Positions 43,814 through 52,761 of a DNA stretch of 64,000 nt are shown piece after piece. The notes beneath the pieces were generated by a model. That model worked only from the letters and a program-made list of their open reading frames with translations, made no database searches and was not told the DNA's origin. The translations under genes and the position numbers were made by a program. Source of the DNA: Cytophagaceae bacterium (lineage in GTDB: Bacteria > Bacteroidota > Bacteroidia > Cytophagales > Spirosomataceae); the NCBI GenBank assembly GCA_027486845.1, contig JAIXOL010000062.1, positions 1-64,000 of the forward strand. The letters run 5' to 3'. The stretch's first letter is position 1. Each line of letters opens with the position of its first letter.

Positions 43814-45103
43814 ATGATTGCACTCAGTTTACTTCTCATATTTATAGTATTTGCTGGCTTGATGTTCTTGCGAAAAATACCAGCATTATTGGCTTTACCG
43901 GCAATGGCTATCTTAATTGCGTTGGTAGCACAACTATCAATTCCTGCAGTTTTGAACCAAATCATAGCTCAGGGTTCGCTCAAACTTACTTCGGTTTACG
44001 TATCGGTTTTTATGGGAGCAATGATGGGACGAGTATTGATTCAAACGGGTATTGCTGAAGAAATCATTAAACGAGCGGCTGAATTTGGCGGTGAAAAACC
44101 GTTAATAGTTTCATTTGGTTTGATGCTCGTCACGACTATTTTGTTTACAACTTTACAAGGTTTGGGAGCAATCATTACAGTTGGGTCGCTGGTATTACCC
44201 ATTATGATGAGCCTTGGCATTCCTCGTAAACTGGCTGGAACCTTATTTATTTTAGCATTTGCTACAGGTTTCATTTTTAATCCTATTTTATTTACACTTT
44301 ATCGACAACTTTTGGGCTTGACTGAAACTGAGGTCTTGCCTAAACAAGTCTCAACTTTTGCTTTTGTTTTATTGGGTTTAATGCTCGTGACGGTTGTATC
44401 TTATGCCCTAATTGCGGCCAAACGTTCGGGTGAAATGCTACTAATGTCGGCAGTTTCAAAGAATGATTTGCTCAAAAGAAATAAAAAAGTATCCAACATA
44501 GCTTTGCTTACGCCTATTATACCATTAGTACTATTTTTTGGATTCAACTATTTTGGTTTGAAACTCGATTTTATTGCAGCTTTTATCGTTGGTTCATTGT
44601 ATGGCGTTTATACAACTGATTGGAAAAATGCCATTAAAACCCTCACCTCTTCGGCAGTTAAAGGCATTGAAGACGGGGCTCCTGCCGCTATTCTGATGAT
44701 GGGAATTGGAATGTTGCTGAATGCTCTCAATCTGCCGCTAATCAAAACCGCCCTCGAACCACTCATCTTATCATTGCCTTTTCACTCTACACTTTTTTAT
44801 ATTGCATTCTTCGGAATACTTTCGCCATTAGCATTATATCGTGGCCCACTCAATATTTTTGGTATTGGTATTGGCTTATTTACCATTATGTTCGGCACTG
44901 CCGTTTTGCCTCCTTTGGCACTTTTAGCTGCTATTATGTGCATAGTCCAAGTACAAAATGTCTGTGACCCTACTAATACACACAGTGTTTGGATAGCAAA
45001 TTTTGTAGGTGTACAAGTCGAAGATTTCACAAAAGAAACTCTCCTGCCAATGATGATTGTCTGTATAGTCGGTCTAATTATTTCAGCGTTTATGTTTTTG
45101 TAG
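43814..45103 (+). CDS. Ion-transporter-superfamily permease (GntP/CitMHS-like)
   Basis: 429 residues, about 11-12 membrane helices. TTLQGLGAIITVGSLVLPI and LSPLALYRGPLNIFGIGI look like the two re-entrant hairpin regions of the ion transporter superfamily, which moves organic acids. No closer assignment is safe. It lies 54 nt after the DUF4127 gene and 55 nt before the hydantoinase gene, so it probably imports the substrate or an intermediate handled by those proteins; an organic acid or lactam would fit (inference). Confidence 0.75.
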   Translation: MIALSLLLIFIVFAGLMFLRKIPALLALPAMAILIALVAQLSIPAVLNQIIAQGSLKLTSVYVSVFMGAMMGRVLIQTGIAEEIIKRAAEFGGEKPLIVSFGLMLVTTILFTTLQGLGAIITVGSLVLPIMMSLGIPRKLAGTLFILAFATGFIFNPILFTLYRQLLGLTETEVLPKQVSTFAFVLLGLMLVTVVSYALIAAKRSGEMLLMSAVSKNDLLKRNKKVSNIALLTPIIPLVLFFGFNYFGLKLDFIAAFIVGSLYGVYTTDWKNAIKTLTSSAVKGIEDGAPAAILMMGIGMLLNALNLPLIKTALEPLILSLPFHSTLFYIAFFGILSPLALYRGPLNIFGIGIGLFTIMFGTAVLPPLALLAAIMCIVQVQNVCDPTNTHSVWIANFVGVQVEDFTKETLLPMMIVCIVGLIISAFMFL

Positions 45104-45158
45104 TTAGAGGTAGTTTTTAATGAAATATCAAATATCGACCAATTAATCTCAAGAAACC

Positions 45159-47306
45159 ATGAAAAAACAAGTACGAGTTGGCATAGATGTAGGCGGTACT
45201 TTTACAGATGTGGTAGTGGTTGATCACCATACTAGAGAGGTTATTTCACAATTAAAAGTTCCAACTACGCATGATTCGAAAGAGGGTGTAGCTGCTGGCA
45301 TTATCGATGCCATCAATCGAGCTTTATCAGACCTTGGTATTTTTCCCAATGAAGTAATTTTCATTGCTCATTCTACCACCCAAGCCACTAATGCCCTTTT
45401 AGAAGGCGATGTGGCGAAAGTCGGAATAATTGGTTTAGGCAGCGGTTTGGAAGGAATAAAAGCAAAAATTGACACCAATGTTCCTATAATTGAGTTGGCC
45501 ACTAATCGTTTTCTGAATATTGAACATTCTTTTATTTCTGACCTAAACGTCGAAGAAAAAACGATAATCAAACAAATACAGGATTTTAAAGAAAAAAATG
45601 TTGAGGTTATTGTGAGCTCTGAGGCCTTTGGCGTAGATAATCCTCAAAATGAACAATTAATAAGTAAAATTGCTGGTGAAATGGGCGTTTTTGCCACCTC
45701 TGGACACGAAGTTTCGAGCCTTTACGGGCTTCGTACTCGTACCCGAACGGCAGTAATCAATGGAGCAATTTTGCCGAAAATGATTCATACCGCAACCATG
45801 ACCAACGAATGCGTAAAGCGTGCTGGAATAAAGGCTCCTTTGATGATTATGAGGTCAGATGGTGGCGTAATGAGCGTCGAAGAAGTACATCGTCGCCCCA
45901 TTATGACAATGCTTTCTGGACCTGCCGCTGGAATTGCAGGAGCATTAATGCACGAAAGGATTTCAGATGGGATTTTTATTGAAGTGGGTGGTACAAGTGC
46001 TGATATTTCGGTGATTCGAGATGGACAACCCCAAACCAAAGCAGCCAAAGTAGGCGGGCATCGTACCTATTTGAATACCTTAGATGTTCGAACTCTGGCC
46101 ATAGCTGGCGGAAGTATGATTAGAGAAGCCAAGGGAAAAATTGTTGATGTGGGTTCTCGTTCTGCACATATTGCTGGCTTGCATTATGCGTGTTTTCAAA
46201 AACCCGAAATTTTTGAAAATGCCAGGTTGGTACATCTTCGACCAACCATTAAAGATGCCGATGATTATACTGCCATCGAAACTTCCAACGGGCAACGTTT
46301 TTCCCTAACTCCAACTTGTGCCGCCAATTTACTAGGAATTATTCCTGTCACAGCTTTTGCCAAAGGCAATGCTGAGTCAGCAAGATTAGCTTTCGAGCCT
46401 TTAGCAAAAAAAATTGGTAAAACAGTTGAAGATACTGCTCGTGAAATTCTCGAAATTTCGTGTAAAAAAGTAGCCAAACAACTCGAAGAATTGATTCTCG
46501 AATATCATTTAGAGCGAAATACTGTTGAGCTAATAGGTGGAGGCGGTGGTGCGGCTTCTTTGGTACTTTTTACCGGAGAATTAATGGGAATTCCAGCAAG
46601 AATAGCGAAAAAAGCCGAAGTTATTTCTACGATTGGTGTTGCTTTGGCTATGGTTCGAGATACCATCGAACGAAATATTGTTGAGCCAACACCCGAAGAT
46701 ATTTTGGCAATTAGAAAAGAAGCTGCTGAAGCTGTTATTAAAATTGGGGCAGTTCCCGAAACCGTCGAAGTGCAAATAGAAGTAGATACCCGAAGAAATA
46801 TAGTGAAAGCAATTGCATTTGGCACAACAGAACTGCGAAAAGATGAGAATGCAAACAAAGAAATCACACTCGAGGATTATAGAATTTCGGCGGCTAGGTC
46901 GATGCAAATAGACATTTCTGAAGTAAAATTAGTAGCCAAAACTTCGTCATTAATGGCTTTTATTGCCGAAAAAGAAATAAAAACTTTATTCGGCTTATTT
47001 AAGAAAAAACAAACAATACTTCGAATCATTGATAAAGCTGGCGTTGTGAGATTACAAAGAAACAATGCTTTGGTAGAATCAACAGAAGCTGAAAATGTTC
47101 TCAATAGTTTAGAAATCATTATCAATGATCTGACCGATTTTGGCGATGCGGGACGTAGCTTACCTGATATTCACTTATTAGTTGGAGCACGAATTATTAG
47201 CTTATCAGGGCTGGTAGAGTTAGCACAAGTCATCGCATTAGCAAAAACCGAACTTGAAAATTTACCAAATGATGCCCCAATAATTATAGTGGCATCAATC
47301 ATATAA
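45159..47306 (+). CDS. HyuA-type hydantoinase/oxoprolinase, no HyuB partner
   Basis: 715 residues. The N-terminal ASKHA fold has GIDVGGTFTDVVVVD, HSTTQATNALLEGDVAKVG and the central MRSDGGVMSVEEVHRRP block with LSGPAAGIAGA and EVGGTSADISVI, all typical of HyuA/acetone carboxylase beta-type subunits. The family hydrolyses lactam or hydantoin rings using ATP, normally with a HyuB subunit. None is present here, so this may be a stand-alone form. It is part of the DUF4127 operon. Confidence 0.85.
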   Translation: MKKQVRVGIDVGGTFTDVVVVDHHTREVISQLKVPTTHDSKEGVAAGIIDAINRALSDLGIFPNEVIFIAHSTTQATNALLEGDVAKVGIIGLGSGLEGIKAKIDTNVPIIELATNRFLNIEHSFISDLNVEEKTIIKQIQDFKEKNVEVIVSSEAFGVDNPQNEQLISKIAGEMGVFATSGHEVSSLYGLRTRTRTAVINGAILPKMIHTATMTNECVKRAGIKAPLMIMRSDGGVMSVEEVHRRPIMTMLSGPAAGIAGALMHERISDGIFIEVGGTSADISVIRDGQPQTKAAKVGGHRTYLNTLDVRTLAIAGGSMIREAKGKIVDVGSRSAHIAGLHYACFQKPEIFENARLVHLRPTIKDADDYTAIETSNGQRFSLTPTCAANLLGIIPVTAFAKGNAESARLAFEPLAKKIGKTVEDTAREILEISCKKVAKQLEELILEYHLERNTVELIGGGGGAASLVLFTGELMGIPARIAKKAEVISTIGVALAMVRDTIERNIVEPTPEDILAIRKEAAEAVIKIGAVPETVEVQIEVDTRRNIVKAIAFGTTELRKDENANKEITLEDYRISAARSMQIDISEVKLVAKTSSLMAFIAEKEIKTLFGLFKKKQTILRIIDKAGVVRLQRNNALVESTEAENVLNSLEIIINDLTDFGDAGRSLPDIHLLVGARIISLSGLVELAQVIALAKTELENLPNDAPIIIVASII

Positions 47307-47319
47307 GTAAATACTTAGA

Positions 47320-47425
47320 CATGAGATACGAAATACGAGATAAGAGACGGTTCGCCGAAGCGACAAAATACTAAAATCAATATTTACAGCATTTTAATTT
47401 GTCGATTAATATTGTCTCATTACTT
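47320..47425 (+). repeat. Dispersed repeat, family 2, copy B
   Basis: Matches 27035-27130 in opposite orientation: GAGACGGTTCGCCG, CGACAAAATACTA and TTTTAATTTGTCGATTAATATTGT. Shortly after, AATAATCGACAAATT (47438-47452) inverts the end of the repeat. It lies in the 248-bp gap between the hydantoinase and FAD oxidoreductase genes. A shorter, weaker match sits at 52044-52090. Confidence 0.7.
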
Positions 47426-47554
47426 AATAGAATAGAAATAATCGACAAATTTATGAATAGCCAAATAGCTGTATATAAGTCCATTACATTGCTGTAGTCT
47501 TGGCGATTATTGACCATGGACTTCTTGAGTAGTCCATTCAAATTAAAATTTTAT

Positions 47555-49156
47555 ATGGAAAAATTAACAACAAATCTATTAATTATTGGAGGTGGAGTTG
47601 GAGGATGTGCTGCCGCAAAGGCTGCATGCGAAGCAGGTTTAAACGTAATTATGACCGAAGAATCTGACTGGATTGGCGGACAATTCACGAGTCAAGCCAC
47701 ACCACCCGACGAACATGGTTGGATTGAAAAATTTGGTTGTACGCAATCCTATCGACAATTTAGAAATAAAGTAAGAGACTATTATAAAAAACAGTATCCT
47801 CTCACCGATGATGCACTAAAAAATCCAGTTCTCAACCCCGGAAATGGTTGGGTTTCGCCTTTATGTGCCGAGCCGAAAGTTTTTTTAGCAGTTTTTGAAG
47901 AGATTTTGCAACCTTTTGTAGAAAATAGTCAATTAACAATTCTAAGAAATCATGTACCATTAAAGGCCGAATTTTCGTCGAATACCATCAAATCAATTTC
48001 AATAATAAATACCCAAACTAAGGAAAAAACAGTGGTTTCGGCTCAATATTTTGTTGATGCAACCGAACTGGGTGATTTACTGCCGCTGACCAACACCGAG
48101 TATATTACTGGCTCTGAAAGTAAAAACGAAACCAATGAGCCTAGTGCCAAAGAGCAAGCTGACTCGAATAATTCGCAAGCGTTTTCGATGTGTTTTGCAA
48201 TGAGCTATCACGAAAATCAAGATTGGACAATCGAGCAACCCAAAAACTATGATTTTTGGCGAAATTTTATTCCAAATCTAACACCAGCTTGGAGTGGAAA
48301 ACTCTTGAGCCTCACTGGCCTAAGTCCTAGAACATTAGAGCCTGTTCATTATAATTTTAAACCAAATAATGAACCAAATAAAGCATTTGCAGGGTTGTGG
48401 ACTTATCGCAGAATTTTATATAAAAACAATTATCAGCATGGTGCTTATGAATCAGATATTACCTTAGTCAATTATCCTCAAATTGATTATTTATTAGGTG
48501 ATTTACTCGATGCAAATAGCGAAGAGAAAACTCTAATCATTGCCGAGGCCAAGGAACAAAGCCTTTCGTTTTTATATTTTTTACAAACCGAATTGGGTTT
48601 TAAAGGCTTAAAAATTAGAGGCGATATAACTGGAACAGAAGATGGTCTGGCAAAAAGTCCATACATTCGAGAGTCTCGCAGAATCAAGGCTGAGTTTACA
48701 ATTAAAGAGCAACATGTTTCAGCTAAATATTTGCCTAATCAGATTTTGGCAGAACCCTTCGAAGATGCAATAGGAATCGGTTTTTATCGCATAGATTTGC
48801 ACCCAAGTATCGGTGGCGACAATTATGTTGATGTAGAAAGTTTGCCATTTCAAATTCCATTGGGAGCTTTGATACCGCAACGAGTTGAAAATCTTTTACC
48901 AGCTTGTAAAAATATTGGTACAACCCATATCACCAACGGCTGTTACCGCTTGCATCCAATTGAGTGGAATATAGGCGAAGTAGTAGGTAACTTAGTCTCT
49001 TTTTGTTTAAAAAACGAAAAAAAACCAAAAGAAGTAAGAAATAACAAACAATTGTTGACACAATTTCAGTCATTAATCATATGTAAAGGTGTAGAAATTG
49101 AATGGCCAAAAGATTTGAATTTGGCTGAAGGTGACCCTCATATTCATGCAATGTAA
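47555..49156 (+). CDS. FAD-dependent oxidoreductase (PF12831 type)
   Basis: 533 residues. LLIIGGGVGGCAAAKAA (near residue 7) is the Rossmann FAD motif and SDWIGGQFTSQATPPDEH the family block that follows. PYIRESRRIKAEFTI and IGFYRIDLHPSIGG are C-terminal motifs of this family. No Tat or Sec leader is seen, so it should be cytoplasmic. The ATG at 47555 places GGG at its normal distance from the start; the upstream start at 47510 has no support. It is likely to oxidise the intermediate made upstream in the operon. Confidence 0.82.
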   Translation: MEKLTTNLLIIGGGVGGCAAAKAACEAGLNVIMTEESDWIGGQFTSQATPPDEHGWIEKFGCTQSYRQFRNKVRDYYKKQYPLTDDALKNPVLNPGNGWVSPLCAEPKVFLAVFEEILQPFVENSQLTILRNHVPLKAEFSSNTIKSISIINTQTKEKTVVSAQYFVDATELGDLLPLTNTEYITGSESKNETNEPSAKEQADSNNSQAFSMCFAMSYHENQDWTIEQPKNYDFWRNFIPNLTPAWSGKLLSLTGLSPRTLEPVHYNFKPNNEPNKAFAGLWTYRRILYKNNYQHGAYESDITLVNYPQIDYLLGDLLDANSEEKTLIIAEAKEQSLSFLYFLQTELGFKGLKIRGDITGTEDGLAKSPYIRESRRIKAEFTIKEQHVSAKYLPNQILAEPFEDAIGIGFYRIDLHPSIGGDNYVDVESLPFQIPLGALIPQRVENLLPACKNIGTTHITNGCYRLHPIEWNIGEVVGNLVSFCLKNEKKPKEVRNNKQLLTQFQSLIICKGVEIEWPKDLNLAEGDPHIHAM

Positions 49157-49162
49157 GAAAAT

Positions 49163-49480
49163 ATGAATCTTGAAAACTGTAAAACATTGGGCGAAAAAAT
49201 AGCCAAGAGTATCATCAAGCAATTTGGCACACAGAACGTTTCGCAATTGTGCCAAATTGCTCAAATCAATATTCGCTACGAAAGGTGGAATCCAGTAACT
49301 TTGGGTGAATTTGACCGAAAAAACAATACTATTTGCGTCAATTTGCTTGCAAAAATAGACCATAAAGAAATAATTACCCATGAATTAGGACATTATTTTA
49401 TTCACAAAGAAGGCATTATATTAAGCCGAAATGAAGAAGAAATGGTAGTTAATTCCTTTACTACGTTTTTTACTGAGTAA
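49163..49480 (+). CDS. Small ImmA/IrrE-like metalloprotease domain protein
   Basis: 105 residues, an IrrE N-terminal-like zinc-peptidase domain with ITHELGHYFIHKEG (HELGH at 73-77) and a later acidic segment (RNEEEMVVNSFTTFF) that can supply the third ligand. The start is 6 nt after the oxidoreductase stop, so it is co-transcribed with it. ImmA proteins usually sit beside a repressor or toxin, and none does here. It converges on the ROK gene, 17 nt apart. It might cleave a regulator such as the ROK repressor, but nothing shows this. Confidence 0.75.
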   Translation: MNLENCKTLGEKIAKSIIKQFGTQNVSQLCQIAQINIRYERWNPVTLGEFDRKNNTICVNLLAKIDHKEIITHELGHYFIHKEGIILSRNEEEMVVNSFTTFFTE

Positions 49481-49497
49481 AATTTATACTAAATTTC

Positions 49498-50673
49498 TTA
49501 TTGAAAAACATTTTCCATTACAAGCGAATAAGCACCAAGCATCGTAGATTTGTCGCCCAAATGCGATGTTTTTATTTCGCAATTTCCTACTAATTGAGGT
49601 AAGCCGTATAAACTTAGCCCCTTGATAACAGGATATTTCATCAACTCGCCCACATCAGTAAATCTTCCACCCAAAATGATTAGTCCCGGATTGAGGGTTT
49701 GAACTAATATCGATAGAGCCTGACCCAAACGCTCACCCATTTCAATTAACAATCCCTTCGCCGTATGGTCGCTAGTGTGAATCAATTGTATAATTTCTCG
49801 ATATTTTAGTTTTTTCGTCGCATTTATAGGGTCTAAATCTTGAAATTGACGTTCCAAAGCAAAACCAGAAACGACTGTTTCTAAACAACCTTTTTTTCCA
49901 CAAACACAAAGTTTATCGTTTTCTTCAAAATGAATATGCCCAAACTCACCCGCAAAACCCGACTCACCGCTGTGCAAATGTCCATTTGAAATAAAACCAA
50001 TACCCAATCCTCTACTCAAATTCACATAAATAATATTCGATTTTTCACGAGCGAAACCAAAGTTTTGTTCACCTAAAGACATTAAACGAGTATCATTATC
50101 CAAAAAAACCGGGCAACTCCACCGCTCACTTAATAGCTTTGCAAGTGGTGTTTCGAAGTTCAAGAAACTATAACTAATGCCTTTTTTTCCATCTACCCGC
50201 CCAGTGATACCGATACCTACCCCCAAAATCTTTGCATCTGGAATGCCTTTTTTATCAATCAAATCAGGAACTGTTCGAGCAACAAAATTAAATGCTTCGT
50301 CACGGTTATTAATGTCAAAATTATCAGTCTCATATTCATAAATCAACTCGTGATTGAGATTGACAATGCTAAATCTGAAAGAGTTTATCAGTAATTCGAT
50401 ACCAACAATATAACCTAAAGAAGAATCAAGGCAAAACAATGAAGGTGGGCGGCCTCCTGACGATTCTCTTTTTCCAGATTCAACCAATATGCCTTGTTCG
50501 ACCAGTTCATTGATTAACTTTGTAGTAGTTGGTAAGCTTAAACCCGAAAAATCCTTGATTTCAGGAATTGTTTTTTCGCCTTCTTGCAATAAAAATCGAA
50601 GAATTTTCTTAGTTTGGGTATGCTGATTGTTTCTTCCATTAGCGGCATTTAAAGTCTCAATGTAGGCTCTCAT
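49498..50673 (-). CDS. ROK-family transcriptional repressor
   Basis: 391 residues. A winged helix-turn-helix (GEKTIPEIKDFSGLSLPTTTK, near residue 33, is split by a short wing) precedes a ROK sugar-kinase-like domain with VNLSRGLGIGFISNG and GFAGEFGHIHFEE. CVCGKKGCLETV is the zinc motif. The kinase-type catalytic region is regulatory here, as in NagC and Mlc, so the effector is probably an amino sugar or a derivative. The start lies opposite a 16-bp inverted repeat at 50731-50772, which also lies upstream of the epimerase gene: a likely autoregulated operator. Confidence 0.88.
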   Translation of the reverse strand: MRAYIETLNAANGRNNQHTQTKKILRFLLQEGEKTIPEIKDFSGLSLPTTTKLINELVEQGILVESGKRESSGGRPPSLFCLDSSLGYIVGIELLINSFRFSIVNLNHELIYEYETDNFDINNRDEAFNFVARTVPDLIDKKGIPDAKILGVGIGITGRVDGKKGISYSFLNFETPLAKLLSERWSCPVFLDNDTRLMSLGEQNFGFAREKSNIIYVNLSRGLGIGFISNGHLHSGESGFAGEFGHIHFEENDKLCVCGKKGCLETVVSGFALERQFQDLDPINATKKLKYREIIQLIHTSDHTAKGLLIEMGERLGQALSILVQTLNPGLIILGGRFTDVGELMKYPVIKGLSLYGLPQLVGNCEIKTSHLGDKSTMLGAYSLVMENVFQ

Positions 50674-50730
50674 TCTTTTTTTCTCTGATTTTTTTAACTA
50701 GAAATACGCTTTTGAAAAATAAATTTAGAG

Positions 50731-50772
50731 TTTTATAAATATTTTAATAAAGATAATAAAATATTTATAAAA
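50731..50772. promoter_or_regulatory. Perfect inverted repeat between ROK and epimerase genes
   Basis: TTTTATAAATATTTTA (50731-50746) and its exact complement (50757-50772) flank 10 nt. The site lies 58 nt upstream of the ROK start and 81 nt upstream of the epimerase start. Arm length and position fit a ROK operator controlling both genes. Confidence 0.75.
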
Positions 50773-50852
50773 ATATGTTCAAATTTGCACATCGTATCTT
50801 TTTTAGACCAATAATTAAAATATTTTACTAAACATAAGAATAATCTTTGATT

Positions 50853-52034
50853 GTGAAAAATCTTGAAAAATATAGTAGCCAATACAAAAACGAATTATTA
50901 GAGAATATACTTCCTTTTTGGATGAAGTTTTCGAGAGATGAAGAATACGGAGGTTATTTCACCTGCCTTGAAAAAGAAGGTAAAGTTTTCGATACAGATA
51001 AGTTTATTTGGCTACAAGGGCGTGGAGTTTGGATGTTTTCGATGCTTTACAATAACTTGGAAGCTCGCCAAGAATGGTTAGACTACGCTCAGCACGGTGC
51101 TGATTTTTTACAAAAATATGGACAGGCCTCAGATGGTACATGGTATTTTTCTCTTACGCGTGAAGGCGTTCCTTTAATACATCCATACAATATTTTTTCT
51201 GACTGTTTTGCCACTCAAGCCTTCGGACAGCTGTATAAAGCCACTCGAAAAGCTGAATATGCCGAACTAGCACGCACTACATTTTTTTCTATTTTGAAGA
51301 GGAAAAACAATCCAAAACGTGAGTGGTCAAAGGCAGTGAGCGGTACTCGCCCACTGAAAAACTTTGCCTTGCCCATGATTTTGTGTAATCTATCACTCGA
51401 AATTGAGCATTTGCTTGAGCCTGCAGTTGTAGATAGTCTTATAAAAGAATGTGTGCATGAAGTTATGGAGGTTTTTTATGACAAAAACTCGGGTTTAATA
51501 TTAGAAAATGTGAGCCCCGAAGGGCAATTTTCAGATAGTTTTGAAGGGAGATTACTAAATCCAGGACATGCCATTGAGGCAATGTGGTTTGTGATGGATT
51601 TAGGCGAACGCTTGAAAGATACTAATCTTATTGAAAAAGCAAAACAAATTACGCTTCATACACTCGAATATGCTTGGGACAAAGAATATGGTGGCATTTA
51701 TTATTTCATGGACATACAAAATAAGCCATTACAACAACTCGAATGGGATCAAAAACTATGGTGGGTACATATAGAAACAATTATTGCCTTATTAAAAGGG
51801 TATTTACACACACAAGACGAGCGTTGTTGGGAGTGGTTTGAAAAAGTGCATGACTGGACTTGGAAGCATTTCCCGGAGCCAGAATTTGGCGAGTGGTATG
51901 GCTATTTGAATAGAAAAGGAGAGCCTTTATTAAGGCTCAAAGGAGGAAAATGGAAAGGTTGTTATCATATTCCGAGAGGTTTATATCAATCTTGGCAAAC
52001 ACTTGATAGAATTAAAAAGAATATACCTAGTTAG
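50853..52034 (+). CDS. N-acylglucosamine 2-epimerase (AGE) family protein
   Basis: 393 residues of alpha/alpha-barrel type. Typical AGE blocks are DKFIWLQGRGVWMFSML (near 50), NPGHAIEAMWFVMDL (near 233, catalytic His) and DQKLWWVHIETIIALL (near 300). Family members interconvert GlcNAc and ManNAc, or epimerise cellobiose and similar sugars; the length suits either. The start is taken as GTG at 50853; TTG at 50847 is the alternative, and no ATG is near. It is divergent from the ROK repressor and shares its operator, which suggests an amino-sugar substrate. Confidence 0.85.
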   Translation: MKNLEKYSSQYKNELLENILPFWMKFSRDEEYGGYFTCLEKEGKVFDTDKFIWLQGRGVWMFSMLYNNLEARQEWLDYAQHGADFLQKYGQASDGTWYFSLTREGVPLIHPYNIFSDCFATQAFGQLYKATRKAEYAELARTTFFSILKRKNNPKREWSKAVSGTRPLKNFALPMILCNLSLEIEHLLEPAVVDSLIKECVHEVMEVFYDKNSGLILENVSPEGQFSDSFEGRLLNPGHAIEAMWFVMDLGERLKDTNLIEKAKQITLHTLEYAWDKEYGGIYYFMDIQNKPLQQLEWDQKLWWVHIETIIALLKGYLHTQDERCWEWFEKVHDWTWKHFPEPEFGEWYGYLNRKGEPLLRLKGGKWKGCYHIPRGLYQSWQTLDRIKKNIPS

Positions 52035-52600
52035 GTAACGATAAAATAAATACGAGATTTGAGACGGTTTTAGATGGTTCGACGGTTCAATAAACTCTTG
52101 ATAATCAGCAAAATTGTTAATATATTTTTGCTGATTATTAACTTCTCCATACTTAATAAGCATTGAGCACTATTTGATTTGACATAAAAATGATTTAATG
52201 GTGAAAACCTAAATTTAGTCGTAATAAGCACTTGCTTTCTAATTCGTTCAAAACTTGCTAGAATAGACCTTTGTATCCGCATTTTTTATAAGCCCTTTGA
52301 CTTGACCCGCTGCGTAGCACCTATCTTTCATGCCTTACCATTTCTCTGAACACAAACCACAAGATTTACTTTCCCACGATATCGCCCATGCGGTAATAAT
52401 GTTTCTGCAGAGGATATACAATATTTTCGGCAAAGATATTCAGTGAATTTATACCTTTAACAGCTTCATAAACTTTACCAAATTAAATTGATTTTATTGC
52501 ATTTCAATAGTGTAAATCATGAAATTTTCTCTAAATATAAATGATTAAGGTGTTCGAAAACAAGACAATTGAATGATATCTCGACACCATTTGAAGAAAA
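52035..52600. other. Intergenic stretch with no supported gene
   Basis: No frame with homology was recognised. A partial family-2 repeat match lies at 52044-52090 (AATACGAGAT, GAGACGGTT). A relic-like + strand stretch around 52330-52440 reads SEHKPQDLLSHDIAHAVI but is too short and broken to assign. Confidence 0.4.
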
Positions 52601-52603
52601 ATT

Positions 52604-52635
52604 TTTGAATTATTAACAAGGAGTATTTAGCTTTG
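52604..52635 (+). promoter_or_regulatory. Promoter of the membrane AraC gene
   Basis: TTTG at 52604-52607, 20 nt, then TAGCTTTG (52628-52635), a full match to the Bacteroidota -33/-7 pattern. The start codon at 52762 is 127 nt downstream, leaving a long leader. Confidence 0.6.
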
Positions 52636-52761
52636 CATTTTGAAAAATTGTTTCAAAAAATGGAAAATTGAATTTATAAACTGATAGTCAAAACACAACA
52701 TTATTTTTTAATTATTTTCCTAAAAAACACTATTACTTAAAAACATAAAAACCTAGATTTC

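Noticed and set aside
45368-47125. Several minus-strand frames opposite the hydantoinase gene
   Set aside because: They overlap a gene with clear HyuA motifs and show no domain, signal peptide or start context.
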